A stretch of 54,535 nucleotides of DNA from Brevibacterium sp. (GCA_030457025.1 JAKDSA010000014.1:1-54535); one strand, 5' to 3'; counted from the first letter of the stretch, positions 1 through 8,727 are shown. Notes: generated from the letters alone by a model not told the origin. A program made the numbers and translations.

Positions 1-45
1 CGACTCGGGCCTGAGCGACTCGGGCCTGAGCGCGGAGAACCTGAG
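1..45. repeat. 15-bp tandem repeat, two exact copies plus one degenerate
   Basis: The window opens with CGACTCGGGCCTGAG at 1-15 and again at 16-30. A degenerate third copy at 31-45 keeps the CCTGAG end. No coding frame was assigned here. The array may continue left of the window, and it lies downstream of the leftward ASCH gene. Confidence 0.7.
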
Positions 46-113
46 CGGATCGAAAGGTCGTTCTGTGCTCTCTGCTCCGGGCCCGCGAGGCTCATCGCTC
101 CAACACCCGGTGC

Positions 114-572
114 TCAGACAGCGAATACCACTCGGAATCGTTCGCACACGATCGGCATGTCGTTGCTGAAGCCACGGGAGCTCTGCCCATACCGACGCCA
201 GAAGTGCTCGTGGATCTCCCGCCAGGCGTCCAGGGTCCGCTCCCCTTCGCCTTCGGAATGAGCATGCTCGGCGCTGACCTCTGAGAAGGGAACGATCTCC
301 ACTGCGGTGGTGATGATGACGGCCCGCGGAACGTCGCGTGCGTCGAGGATGATGCTGGCTTCTCCGACCTCGGGCGCGGATTCGCCCTCAGCTTCCATAT
401 CCCACAGCGCCGAGGCGGTTCCCGTCTTCGTCCCGTCGAGGACCAGCGCGAGGAGTTCATCGGCGTGTGCCGGCGTCGCCCCGAATGCCCATGCCTCAGG
501 CGTCTGCACCGGCAGCTCCGGCGCGGCTTCTCGCGCATGCGACCAGAAGCGCTCGAGCGGCAGATCATTCAC
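114..572 (-). CDS. ASCH-domain protein (YhfF-like)
   Basis: A 152-residue protein starting with GTG at 572. The body resembles small ASCH-domain proteins, a PUA-like beta-barrel fold thought to bind RNA or nucleotides. Visible family features are the substrate-loop-like stretch around ALVLDGTKTGTASAL (about residues 42-56), a following acidic segment ending GEASIILDA, and a C-terminal W-R-x-I-H-E-H-F-W-R-R-Y-G helix. Length fits the family (about 130-160). Its start overlaps the stop of the truncated TetR fragment by 4 bp (GTGA), so the two were probably once co-transcribed. The in vivo substrate is unknown; alternatives within the PUA superfamily cannot be excluded. Confidence 0.75.
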   Translation of the reverse strand: MNDLPLERFWSHAREAAPELPVQTPEAWAFGATPAHADELLALVLDGTKTGTASALWDMEAEGESAPEVGEASIILDARDVPRAVIITTAVEIVPFSEVSAEHAHSEGEGERTLDAWREIHEHFWRRYGQSSRGFSNDMPIVCERFRVVFAV

Positions 573-778
573 AGGTCGCTCACTTCCAGTCGCAGGCCCG
601 TGATGAGCGCTCGCAGTCCGAGGTCGAATGCGCCCACAGCCGATGAGGACTCGGCGAACCGTGAGTCGAGGGCGGCACGGATCTCGGAGAACCGCTCATC
701 CGCAGAATCGTGGGTGATGAGGTCGACGGGGGCGATGATGTCGAGGGCAGAGCCGAGGACATGGGCCTCAACCGATGA
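569..778 (-). pseudogene. TetR-family regulator, C-terminal remnant
   Basis: Reading leftward from about 778, an open frame gives about 69 residues with the stretches HVLGSALDIIAPVDLITHD and GAFDLGLRALITGLRLEV before TGA at 569-571. This is typical of the C-terminal ligand-binding helices of TetR/AcrR repressors. The N-terminal helix-turn-helix half is absent: an in-frame TGA lies at 779-781, and upstream sequence belongs to a permease fragment in the opposite orientation. The 3' end overlaps the ASCH gene start by 4 bp, showing that the original gene order is preserved at that side. The family call rests on the pattern of the helices and is moderately sure; that it is broken is clear. Confidence 0.6.
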
Positions 779-1050
779 TCAGCTTCGGTGCGCTCATCGC
801 GTTCTCCGCGGTCAACCTTTCGGTCATCAAACACTTCATCATCGATGGGAAACGTCGCGGATCGGCCGCGATCATCAACTACATCGTGCTGCCCGGCATC
901 GGCTTCTGCCTCACCCTGTGGCTGTGGACGAGCCTCTCGCCGCGCACGCTGCTCATTGGTGCGATCTGGCTGCTCCTGGGCATCGGGTACCTCGCCTTCG
1001 TCACCCGCGGCTTCCGCCGTCCGACTCCTGTGCTCGAGTTGGCGGATTAG
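772..1050 (+). pseudogene. APC-type amino-acid/polyamine permease, C-terminal remnant
   Basis: The frame reads SFGALIAFSAVNLSVIKHF, then a basic loop (IDGKRRG), then two hydrophobic segments (IINYIVLPGIGFCLTLWLW and LLIGAIWLLLGIGYLAF), ending with TAG at 1050. This matches the last three membrane segments of APC-superfamily amino-acid or polyamine permeases. About 350-400 N-terminal residues of a normal permease are missing. Internal ATG codons exist, but a product of about 91 residues with three helices is unlikely to transport anything. The 5' boundary (about 772) coincides with the boundary of the truncated TetR gene, so a single deletion across a divergent regulator-transporter pair explains both. 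Confidence 0.65.
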
Positions 1051-1096
1051 GGGTCGAAACATCGTCGGTGCACAGATCTGTCGGTGGATCTCGACT

Positions 1097-3190
1097 TCAC
1101 CAAGGAAGGACGTCCGGCTCATTTTCGAGAGCGTGCTCAAGCACTCCCACCATTTCGGCTCCGTGAGTGTGGATCTGGTCGGTATTCCACTCAGGAGCCC
1201 TCAGAGACAGTTCCGCCATGAGCTGGAATTTGAGGCTTTGCCCAGTGGACGCAAACTCTTCTGCCTTGGCCTTGGGCATGAGATTGTTGCGTCGGGAGTT
1301 CTCCGAGCGGGACATGATGCACAGGTTTCCGAAGTGGTTGCTGAGTTCGCTCGGGAGCCCCAGGTGCCCTTGTTCTGCCGTCGGCATCACTGGATAGAAG
1401 TGCTCGACGGATGTCCGATAGCGGAACCGAAAGTGTGAAGCGGACTTCCTCAGAGCAACGACAGTGTCTGTCCCGAGCAATTGATCCAACTCGTTGGTGC
1501 CTGCAATCCGCACAAGCCGCCAGAGCTCGTAATCGAGCACGTTGAAAACAAAGTTCGGCACATGTGTGCCACTGTGCAGAGTCGCTTCGGTGTATAGCGC
1601 TCGAAGTCGATCATGCGCGAGCGACTCAATATGCCGGGCAAAAGCTTCACCGTCAATACGTGACGAATCCTCCTGGCTATGCAGCCAAGCGAGGAACTGA
1701 TAAAGGAAGTACTTTGATGCCCGGCGCGTATCCGTGACCTGAAACATCGCTTGCAACATGAGTACTCGCCTCTGAGACGCATCATCGCCGAGGTTGTCGT
1801 CCGCTTGCTGATCGACGGCGCTGAAGGTGGAACGGGCACTGAGCTGCCTCTTTGTCTTGGCTGACGAATACTTGAACGCTCGCTGCAGAACCCAATTCTC
1901 CTCGTCGTCTCCCGCTGTAGTCTTCTGCATCCGTATGACATAGGTATCCATAAGAAAGCGAGTCTTCAACAGCAGAAAAGCAAAATTGCGCACTGATTCG
2001 GCGTTGATGTGCCCGACCCTGGCGAACTCCGACAGGAGGTATTTATCCTCGAGCCTGACCTCTCCACCATTGTCATCGAGGTCAGACGCCCAGGAGAACG
2101 ATTCCTTCTGCTGAACCTTCAGCACATGCAGCAGCAGATTCGGAAAGTCGATGATGGCTCCATAGGCACTCCCATCGGATTCCTCATCGCCATTCTCGCC
2201 CTGGTCCGCTCGGTCGACGCTCATGGTGAGCACGTCCGATAGGCAGATATCCTCATGGACCTGATCACGCGCGGTCTGTTCGCGGACGTCTCGGAGGACA
2301 CCGAATAATTCGTCCCCATTCCCCGGTGTCAAACGGTCCCAGTCGCGTCCGAAGATTTGATCACGTACGGACGTTTGGAGCCCGGACACCTTCTTTGTCG
2401 GAAATTGGGTTTGGATATGCCGGTCGAGCACAGTACAGGCATCCCATACCTGAGAGAAGTTCTCTCGGTCAACTGCATCGTCGAGAGCCGAGATCAATCG
2501 GGATTTCAGAATCTCATGCTTCTCCAGTTGCTCGCCTCGGGTATTCATCACTTCGAAGTAATGATTGAGGTCGGTTCCTTGAGGAAGTTCGGATCGCAGT
2601 ATTTTTACGTTGTCGAGCAGGTATCCAAGATCTTCAGCAGAGAACCACGGTTGTGTCCGAGTCGCTGCCCTCTCATCGACGCCGTCGCGCGCTCGTTCTG
2701 CAGCTGTCGCTACTAGTCCGGCAGCATGTCGAATCCCATCCGTTGACAAGCGCTCGATCGCACTTTTGCCATCGCGGGCCAAACGTAGCAGATCATCCCC
2801 TGCTCCTGCTCGGCCTTCGAAAGTGAGCCGGCCACTCAGCTTGCCGGTGCGCTCGCTGAGGCCCTTGTCCAAGATGCTCGGCACGACAGACAGTATGATG
2901 AACAGCGTTGTCAGCCGCTGCTGCCCATCCACAACCTCATAGACAACGCCTTCGGCAGACCGCTCGGTGTTCACCACCAGAGAGCCGATGTAGTAATCTC
3001 GCGTCTCGTGATTCGCCGCCTGTACCCGGCTGTCGAGCCGGGCATCTCGAATATCGCGCAGCAATGTGTGGATCTCCGCTTCGGTCCATGCGTAGGAGCG
3101 TTGATAGAGCGGAACTCGATACGAGTCTGATTCGAACATGTCGCGGACACTCATCGGACGAAGCCAATCCGCGCTCGCAGTAGTGCTCAT
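1097..3190 (-). CDS. DUF262-DUF1524 protein, GmrSD/SspE-like restriction nuclease
   Basis: A 697-residue protein with an N-terminal DUF262 (ParB/Srx-like NTPase) domain and a C-terminal DUF1524 (His-Me/HNH-type nuclease) domain. DUF262 hallmarks are YRVPLYQRSYAW (residues 24-35), YYIGSLVV (67-73) and VVDGQQRLTTLF (86-97), followed by FEVMNTRGEQL and an ILK motif. The nuclease end shows SVEHFYPV (about 594-601) with the expected histidine, then a GNLCIMSRSEN stretch and a lysine-rich loop. In GmrSD and SspE this pairing gives NTP-dependent cleavage of modified or unprotected DNA. The ATG overlaps the TGA of the preceding DUF262 gene by 4 bp (ATGA), so the two are translationally coupled. By eye the base composition is less GC-rich than flanking genes, suggesting acquisition. 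Confidence 0.85.
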   Translation of the reverse strand: MSTTASADWLRPMSVRDMFESDSYRVPLYQRSYAWTEAEIHTLLRDIRDARLDSRVQAANHETRDYYIGSLVVNTERSAEGVVYEVVDGQQRLTTLFIILSVVPSILDKGLSERTGKLSGRLTFEGRAGAGDDLLRLARDGKSAIERLSTDGIRHAAGLVATAAERARDGVDERAATRTQPWFSAEDLGYLLDNVKILRSELPQGTDLNHYFEVMNTRGEQLEKHEILKSRLISALDDAVDRENFSQVWDACTVLDRHIQTQFPTKKVSGLQTSVRDQIFGRDWDRLTPGNGDELFGVLRDVREQTARDQVHEDICLSDVLTMSVDRADQGENGDEESDGSAYGAIIDFPNLLLHVLKVQQKESFSWASDLDDNGGEVRLEDKYLLSEFARVGHINAESVRNFAFLLLKTRFLMDTYVIRMQKTTAGDDEENWVLQRAFKYSSAKTKRQLSARSTFSAVDQQADDNLGDDASQRRVLMLQAMFQVTDTRRASKYFLYQFLAWLHSQEDSSRIDGEAFARHIESLAHDRLRALYTEATLHSGTHVPNFVFNVLDYELWRLVRIAGTNELDQLLGTDTVVALRKSASHFRFRYRTSVEHFYPVMPTAEQGHLGLPSELSNHFGNLCIMSRSENSRRNNLMPKAKAEEFASTGQSLKFQLMAELSLRAPEWNTDQIHTHGAEMVGVLEHALENEPDVLPW

Positions 3191-4719
3191 GAGCTGTGCT
3201 CCTCCTCGTCCGGCACATCGATGACCGCCGAGTAGAGATTCACGAGAGTTTGAGGCACGGTGACATCCTCCGCCAGCCTAGGTTTCGGACGCGACAGTAT
3301 GACCTCCGGATCCAGGGCTCGAGCGATACTGGCGAAGAGATTCCCGTCGTCATCGTCCACTCGGTGGTGGACGTTGCGCGCATGCAGGTCGACCGAACTG
3401 ATTTGGACGCGCTGAAGGTGCACACGAATGAGGTAGGCATATTGGGCAAGGGCAATTGCTGCGGTTTTCACCTCGTACCAGCCAAACCGGTCCAGGTAGG
3501 CGATCAGTAGGCAGTCGAAGAGCTCGCGTACATATCGATTGCCGGTGCCTGTCGATTGCTCGCCGAGTATCTCGAAGACAGAGTCGAGTTGAGGGTCGTG
3601 CTTCGAAGGATTCTCCGATGAGACTTCGTCCTGTGCCCACCGGACCCCAGCCCGCCGTGTTTCACCGACGTAGTGGTGCACCATCCGGAAGAACATTTCA
3701 CCATCGATAATGGGGCTTGTGAGCTGAAAGGGAAATTCGAGCTCTTCGACAACGCCGTGACGCAGAAGAGTGGCGTTCTCCTGCCGGAAGCGGTCCGCTG
3801 TCGTTTTGGCCATCAGCACTGGATGAGCCCACCGAAACTGACCATTGCCTGTCGCACCTTCCCTCACGCCTTTGAAGTGACCGATGTGATCCGATGTAAA
3901 GCCCTTTCGCGGAACAGAACTGTTGGCCGTCCACTGTTTGATGGGAAACAGGACACCGGCGATGACGTGGTTGATCTCCTCAGGCGGCACAGCCTCCCAC
4001 TCCCTGACTGTGTCCAGCATGGATTCGCGGGACGAGTTGGTCCGGCCAAACTCCCGGAGGTGATATGCCTTAAGGAGGTCGGTCGGGAAGAGCTCTCGCC
4101 CACGGGTGTTCTGGGAGTCGAACATCTGGAAGGCCGAATCCAGGTCACGTACGACAAGGACGACGACGGAGCATTGCTTGAGGAAGAACTCGGTGAACTT
4201 CTTCAGTTCCTCAGGGTTCCATCGTGATATCACCCGTTTGAGATGCACGAAGTTCTCACGAAGATTCCTTTCACTGCGTCCATCTCGACGGACAGGGATG
4301 GTGATGCGGTCAATTCCGAGGTGCAACTCTGCCAAGAGATCCTCGTCGATTCGGTCTGAACGCTCAGAAAGTGCGTGAATGATCAGCGCGAAGGTGAGAA
4401 AACGCTGCTGCCCATCAACAATGTCCATGATCGAGCCTGCCGTACTTACGCTCTCGCTCGTTTGCTCCGAGGACAGCGGATGAAGGATGAACGTACCGAT
4501 TCGGTAGTGGCCAGCCCTCATGAAACGACGAATATCACTGACCAATTGGTCCACATTTCTGATGCCCCAAGTGTAAGGGCGCTGGTACGACGGAATATTG
4601 AGCGCCATCGTCCCGAGAATCTCACTGACGGACCTGATCTCGGCCCTCAGCTGCTCTGTGGCGGTCGTCGTCACATCCGGTGAAACTACGTTTATCCCCA
4701 TGCCCGCATTTTCACACAT
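3187..4719 (-). CDS. DUF262-only protein, partner of the DUF262-DUF1524 nuclease
   Basis: About 510 residues from the ATG at 4719; another ATG at 4701 would give 504. The frame stays open further upstream to 4803, but that extension is basic and does not look like the family. DUF262 hallmarks: IPSYQRPYTWGIRN (about 42-55), YRIGTFILH (72-80), IVDGQQRFLTF (100-110) and a later SQNTRGRELFPTDLLKAYH. The C-terminal half shows no DUF1524 histidine motif, so this subunit probably supplies NTP binding or sensing without its own HNH nuclease. It is the first gene of a two-gene minus-strand operon and overlaps its partner by 4 bp. It lies divergent from padR across about 140 bp. No obvious Shine-Dalgarno precedes either candidate start. 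Confidence 0.8.
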   Translation of the reverse strand: MCENAGMGINVVSPDVTTTATEQLRAEIRSVSEILGTMALNIPSYQRPYTWGIRNVDQLVSDIRRFMRAGHYRIGTFILHPLSSEQTSESVSTAGSIMDIVDGQQRFLTFALIIHALSERSDRIDEDLLAELHLGIDRITIPVRRDGRSERNLRENFVHLKRVISRWNPEELKKFTEFFLKQCSVVVLVVRDLDSAFQMFDSQNTRGRELFPTDLLKAYHLREFGRTNSSRESMLDTVREWEAVPPEEINHVIAGVLFPIKQWTANSSVPRKGFTSDHIGHFKGVREGATGNGQFRWAHPVLMAKTTADRFRQENATLLRHGVVEELEFPFQLTSPIIDGEMFFRMVHHYVGETRRAGVRWAQDEVSSENPSKHDPQLDSVFEILGEQSTGTGNRYVRELFDCLLIAYLDRFGWYEVKTAAIALAQYAYLIRVHLQRVQISSVDLHARNVHHRVDDDDGNLFASIARALDPEVILSRPKPRLAEDVTVPQTLVNLYSAVIDVPDEEEHSS

Positions 4720-4824
4720 ATGCGTACCGAATTTCAGAAATCGATGCTGCCCATACCGCCGATGAGAATGAGTTTGCAGCGCTCGCTTACGCGCTCCCTC
4801 CACCCAGTATTCATACCCCGGCTA

Positions 4825-4854
4825 TTCCAATAGTGTGTGTCACACACTATTGTG
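4825..4854 (+). promoter_or_regulatory. padR operator and promoter: perfect 11-1-11 palindrome
   Basis: AATAGTGTGTG (4829-4839), a central T, then CACACACTATT (4841-4851) form a perfect inverted repeat of the GTGT-ACAC type bound by PadR repressors. A -10-like TATTGT (4849-4854) overlaps its right arm. A weak -35 candidate, TTCCAA (4825-4830), lies 18 bp upstream of it. The padR ATG follows only 6 nt after the -10, so the mRNA is probably leaderless and repressor binding would block polymerase. This fits autorepression. Confidence 0.75.
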
Positions 4855-4860
4855 TGAAGC

Positions 4861-5208
4861 ATGAACGAGGATGAAGAACAGGCACTGGCGACACACGAGC
4901 AGGAGCTGAGGCGGGGCACGGTCGTCTTCGCCAGCCTCGTCGCCTGTCGCCATCCGCAGTACGGGTACTCACTGCTGGCCACCCTCACCGAGGCGGGCAT
5001 CGCGACAGAGGCGAACACTCTCTACCCGCTGCTGCGAAGACTCGAGAAGCAGGGCCTGCTCACCGCCGAATGGAACACGGAGCAGGCACGCCCGCGCAAG
5101 TACTACACCGTCACCGCCGGCGGCGCCGAGGTGGCCGCCGCACTTCACACCCAATGGCTGGGGCTCAACTCCAGCATCACGACACTCTGGAAAGAAGGGA
5201 CACCATGA
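4861..5208 (+). CDS. PadR-family transcriptional regulator
   Basis: A 115-residue winged-helix regulator. After an acidic start the PadR core is clear: CRHPQYGYSLLATLTEAGI (recognition region), NTLYPLLRRLEKQGLL (about 52-67), and the wing RPRKYYTVTAGGAE (about 78-91). Full length is normal for the short PadR subclass with a single C-terminal dimerisation helix. Its stop overlaps the ATG of the HAAS-like membrane protein (ATGA, 5205-5208), a common pairing in which the PadR protein controls expression of its membrane partner. A perfect palindrome directly upstream is the likely operator. The first codon probably coincides with or lies close to the transcription start. Confidence 0.9.
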   Translation: MNEDEEQALATHEQELRRGTVVFASLVACRHPQYGYSLLATLTEAGIATEANTLYPLLRRLEKQGLLTAEWNTEQARPRKYYTVTAGGAEVAAALHTQWLGLNSSITTLWKEGTP

Positions 5209-6170
5209 GTGCTCTCACCGACATCTACGTCGACACAGTGATCGAGCATCTGCCCGAGAAGTCGCGCGACGACATCGCAGCAGAGATCAGAGCCACGATC
5301 GACGATATGGTCGAGGCCCGCCTCGGTGACGGCGGCCCGTCGACCGATTCGCAGACCGTCGCCGAACGCGAGGTGCTCGAGCAACTCGGTGACCCGGTTC
5401 TGCTCTCGCGGGAGTATACGAACTCGCCACAGCATCTCATCGGACCGACATCCTATCCGCTCTTCATCTGGTCGCTGCGGTGGGTGCTGCCGGCCGTGGC
5501 CGTGCTGTCAGTGCTCACCAATGTCATCGTTCATATCGCCACGACGCCGCAGGTCCAGCTGGGTGCGCTGCTGGGTCAGACGATCGGCAGCACCGTCACG
5601 GCTCTGCTGACCGCCTTCGCCGTCATCACCATCCTCATCGGGCTCGGTGACCGCAACATGGATACAGGAGCCACAGAGAAGCTGCCCGGGGCCAGGTCAG
5701 AACCGTGGAGCGTCGATGATCTGCACCGAAGGGACGTCAGAGGTTCGCAGATCCGCGCCGAGGCGATCTTGAACCTGGTCTTCATCGTCCTTCTGGCGCT
5801 GATCCCACTCATCCCGACCTCCCTTGTCTACGTAGGACATCTCAACAACGGCGAGACATTCATCGATCCGGATCTGGGAGCAGGCTGGCTGCTCGGCTAC
5901 TGGGGCTTCCTGGCACTCATGGCCGTCCTCGAAGCGATCAAGCTGGTCCGTTCCTCGGCGAGCGCCGCACTGCTCATCACCGGCGCGATCCTCGATGTGA
6001 CCATCGCCGTCTTCCTCACCATCGCACTGCTGACACAGCAGGTGCTGCACCCGGACCTGACGAGCACCTCGGGCGCCGAGGTGCAGCAGATCATCACTGT
6101 CATCGCAATCTGGGTCCTCGTCGTCTGGGATCAGGTCAGCACGCGGCGCACATATCGGGCACGTCTCTGA
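5205..6170 (+). CDS. HAAS/DUF1700-like membrane protein, PadR partner
   Basis: A 321-residue protein starting at the ATG that overlaps the padR stop. Residues 1-75 are a charged helical region (DTVIEHLPEKSRDDIAAEI, then an EREVLEQLGDP motif) typical of HAAS or DUF1700-like domains found next to PadR genes: they start with an anti-parallel helical bundle and an LGdP turn. Six to seven hydrophobic segments follow (beginning LRWVLPAVAVLSVLTNVIV), with a cytoplasmic-looking loop in the middle. No catalytic motif is visible. Such proteins are thought to act in envelope stress signalling with the regulator. Which transporter or envelope function it serves here is not evident. Confidence 0.75.
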   Translation: MSALTDIYVDTVIEHLPEKSRDDIAAEIRATIDDMVEARLGDGGPSTDSQTVAEREVLEQLGDPVLLSREYTNSPQHLIGPTSYPLFIWSLRWVLPAVAVLSVLTNVIVHIATTPQVQLGALLGQTIGSTVTALLTAFAVITILIGLGDRNMDTGATEKLPGARSEPWSVDDLHRRDVRGSQIRAEAILNLVFIVLLALIPLIPTSLVYVGHLNNGETFIDPDLGAGWLLGYWGFLALMAVLEAIKLVRSSASAALLITGAILDVTIAVFLTIALLTQQVLHPDLTSTSGAEVQQIITVIAIWVLVVWDQVSTRRTYRARL

Positions 6171-6234
6171 CCGCGATACTCTGGTCCGGGTGCAGCCTCA
6201 CCGCTGCGCCCGGACGAGAGGAAGAGGCCACACT

Positions 6235-8727
6235 ATGACCGAAGAGATCGGCGTCGTCGGTGCTCGCGAGCACAATCTGTCCGGCTTCTCCGTCTCGCTG
6301 CCCCATCGCCAGCTGATCGGCATCTGCGGCGTCTCCGGGTCGGGGAAATCGTCTCTGGCCTTCGACACCATCTATTCCGAGGCCCAACGCCGCTACCTCG
6401 AATCGGTCTCGCCCTTCACCCGACACCTCCTCGGCGCGGTCGCCGCGCCCCAAGTCGATCGGATCACGGGGCTGCCCGCGGCAATTGCGGTCAAGCAGCT
6501 TGTGACGACACCTCCGGAGAATTCGAGCGTGGGCACCCTCTCACAGGTCTCGGATCTGCTGCGGGTGCTGTTCTCCCGCTTCGGCGACTACCCCGCGAAC
6601 CAGGGTCGTCTGCTTGCCTCGGCCTTCTCCCCGAACACGGTCGAAGGCGCCTGCCCCACCTGTGCGGCCAAGGGCAGCATCCATGACATCGACCTCAACG
6701 CCGCAGTACCCGACGAGACCCTGACCATCCGTGAGGGCGCCATCGCCGCGTGGCCCGGAGGATGGCTGGGCCGGAACTTCAAACACCTTGTCGAGGCCAT
6801 GGACATCGACGTCGACATTCCCTGGAAGCGCCTGCCCGCTGACACCCGCACCTGGCTGCTGACCACGGAGGACACACCATCGGTGACCGTCGAACCGGAG
6901 AAGATACTCGACCACGTGGCCCGCGAATACACAGGCAAGTTCCGCAGCGCCCGCAGGTACCTGCTCGACACCATGGTCACGACCGGCAGCGCCACTGTCC
7001 GCGAGCGCACCGAGGAATTCCTCAGCAACGATCTCTGCCCCGATTGCCAGGGCAGCCGCATCAATCCCGCGGCACTGTCGGTGACGATCGGTGGGGCGAA
7101 TATCGCCGAGGTGGCCGACCGCAGTCTCACAGACCTGGCCGTGACGATCAGCGCCGCCATCGCCGCCGATCTCGAACGCGGCCCCAGCGAATCGAAGCGA
7201 TTCTCCGCAGCCACAGATGAGGCCGCCCACGTCCTCCTCGACGAACTCGACAAACGCACCGACGTGATCGAGCGCCTCGGCGTCGGATATCTGCCGCCCA
7301 AACGGTCAGCGGCAACGCTGTCGCCCGGTGAACTGCAGCGCCTGCGCTTGGCCGCTCACCTGCACAGTGGGCTCCACGGCATGGTCTACGTCTTCGACGA
7401 GCTCTCGACGGGGCTGCACCCGAAGGACACCGATCATCTCTTCACCCACATCGAGGCCCTGCGCGATGCCGGCAACACGGTCATCCTCGTCGAGCATGAC
7501 ATGGAGATCGTGCGCCGCTGTGATTGGGTGATCGAGCTCGGTCCCGGCGGAGGTGCACGCGGAGGCCAGCTCATGTTCTCCGGCCCTGTCGCCGAGGCTC
7601 TCGAAGGTGAGGGCTCGACCGCCGTGCGCCTGCGAAACCTCGCCTCGAACGAACCGTGGCTCCACGGGCAGGACTTCGAAAGCTGGGTGCGCTGCCAGGG
7701 ACTGTCGGCCAACACCCTCAATGACCTCACACTCGCATTTCCCATCGGCGCGCGCACGACCCTCACGGGCGTCTCCGGCTCGGGCAAGAGCTCGGTTCTG
7801 CGCTCGGTGGCCTCCCTCGCGATGACCTCGGGCGCGGCCCCACTCGACGGTGATGACGATCAGCAGGCCCACGCCCGGTCTCACGAGACGCAGGGACTCG
7901 CTGGGGCGAGCGCCACCGGCCTGAGCGTCTTCGACCGGGTGGTCAGCTTCGATCAGTCCACCATCGGACGATCCTCACGTTCGGTCATCGGCACCTACTT
8001 GGGCATCTTCGACAAGATTCGCAGCCTCTTCGCGAAGACCGCGTTGGCCAAGGACCGAGGCTTCACCGCCTCGCAGTTCTCCTTCAACACCGCTCGTGGA
8101 CGGTGCCCGCGCTGCGAGGGATTGGGCCTCATCACCATCGACCTCGTCCACCTGCCTGCCTCGAGTGGAACCTGCCCGGAATGCGAAGGACAGCGGTTCA
8201 CCGACGCGACGTTGGAGGTCACGGTCGCAGACCGGAACATCGCCGAGGTGCTCGGACTCTCGATCGACGCGGCGGCAACAGTCTTCGCCGAGCGACTGGG
8301 GCTGAGTGCGCACTTCGAGATCCTGCAGAGGGTCGGCCTCGGCGGGCTCCTGCTCGGGCAGTCCTCTGCGACCCTGTCCGGCGGTGAAGCCCAGCGTCTG
8401 CGATTGGCGTCCGTCATGCGGGCGAGGAAGAAGCGTGAGCGCACCCTGTTCATCCTCGACGAACCCGCCAACGGCCTCCATCCCGACGATGCCCGCGTCC
8501 TCGGTCAGCTCTTCCTCCAGATCGTGGACGAAGGCGACACGATCCTCATCGCCGATCACAATATGGAACTGGCCGCGGGATCCGACTGGCTCATCGACAT
8601 GGGCCCCGGCCCGGGCCCAGACGGTGGCCAGATCGTCGCCGAAGGTCCACCCCGCGAGGTTGCTGCGGTCGGAGTCGGTGCCACGGCCGAGGTCCTGTCG
8701 GCGCGGTTCGGTACCGCCAAGGACTGA
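6235..8727 (+). CDS. Class II UvrA-type ABC ATPase (UvrA2/DrrC-like)
   Basis: 830 residues from ATG 6235, preceded by a purine-rich GAGAGGAAGAGG. It has two ABC ATPase halves: GVSGSGKSS at 32-40 with signature LSPGELQRLRLA and FDELSTGLHP; then a second GVSGSGKSS near 512 with LSGGEAQRLRLAS and LDEPANGLHP. Cysteine pairs (CPTC, CPDC, CPRC, CPEC) mark the zinc modules. In canonical UvrA, about 110 residues of UvrB-binding domain follow the first Walker A segment. Here the sequence passes from FSRFGDYP straight to the first zinc pair at residue 140, so the UvrB-binding insert is missing. Class II UvrA proteins are linked to resistance to DNA-binding drugs or to accessory repair, not to canonical UvrABC excision. 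Confidence 0.9.
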   Translation: MTEEIGVVGAREHNLSGFSVSLPHRQLIGICGVSGSGKSSLAFDTIYSEAQRRYLESVSPFTRHLLGAVAAPQVDRITGLPAAIAVKQLVTTPPENSSVGTLSQVSDLLRVLFSRFGDYPANQGRLLASAFSPNTVEGACPTCAAKGSIHDIDLNAAVPDETLTIREGAIAAWPGGWLGRNFKHLVEAMDIDVDIPWKRLPADTRTWLLTTEDTPSVTVEPEKILDHVAREYTGKFRSARRYLLDTMVTTGSATVRERTEEFLSNDLCPDCQGSRINPAALSVTIGGANIAEVADRSLTDLAVTISAAIAADLERGPSESKRFSAATDEAAHVLLDELDKRTDVIERLGVGYLPPKRSAATLSPGELQRLRLAAHLHSGLHGMVYVFDELSTGLHPKDTDHLFTHIEALRDAGNTVILVEHDMEIVRRCDWVIELGPGGGARGGQLMFSGPVAEALEGEGSTAVRLRNLASNEPWLHGQDFESWVRCQGLSANTLNDLTLAFPIGARTTLTGVSGSGKSSVLRSVASLAMTSGAAPLDGDDDQQAHARSHETQGLAGASATGLSVFDRVVSFDQSTIGRSSRSVIGTYLGIFDKIRSLFAKTALAKDRGFTASQFSFNTARGRCPRCEGLGLITIDLVHLPASSGTCPECEGQRFTDATLEVTVADRNIAEVLGLSIDAAATVFAERLGLSAHFEILQRVGLGGLLLGQSSATLSGGEAQRLRLASVMRARKKRERTLFILDEPANGLHPDDARVLGQLFLQIVDEGDTILIADHNMELAAGSDWLIDMGPGPGPDGGQIVAEGPPREVAAVGVGATAEVLSARFGTAKD

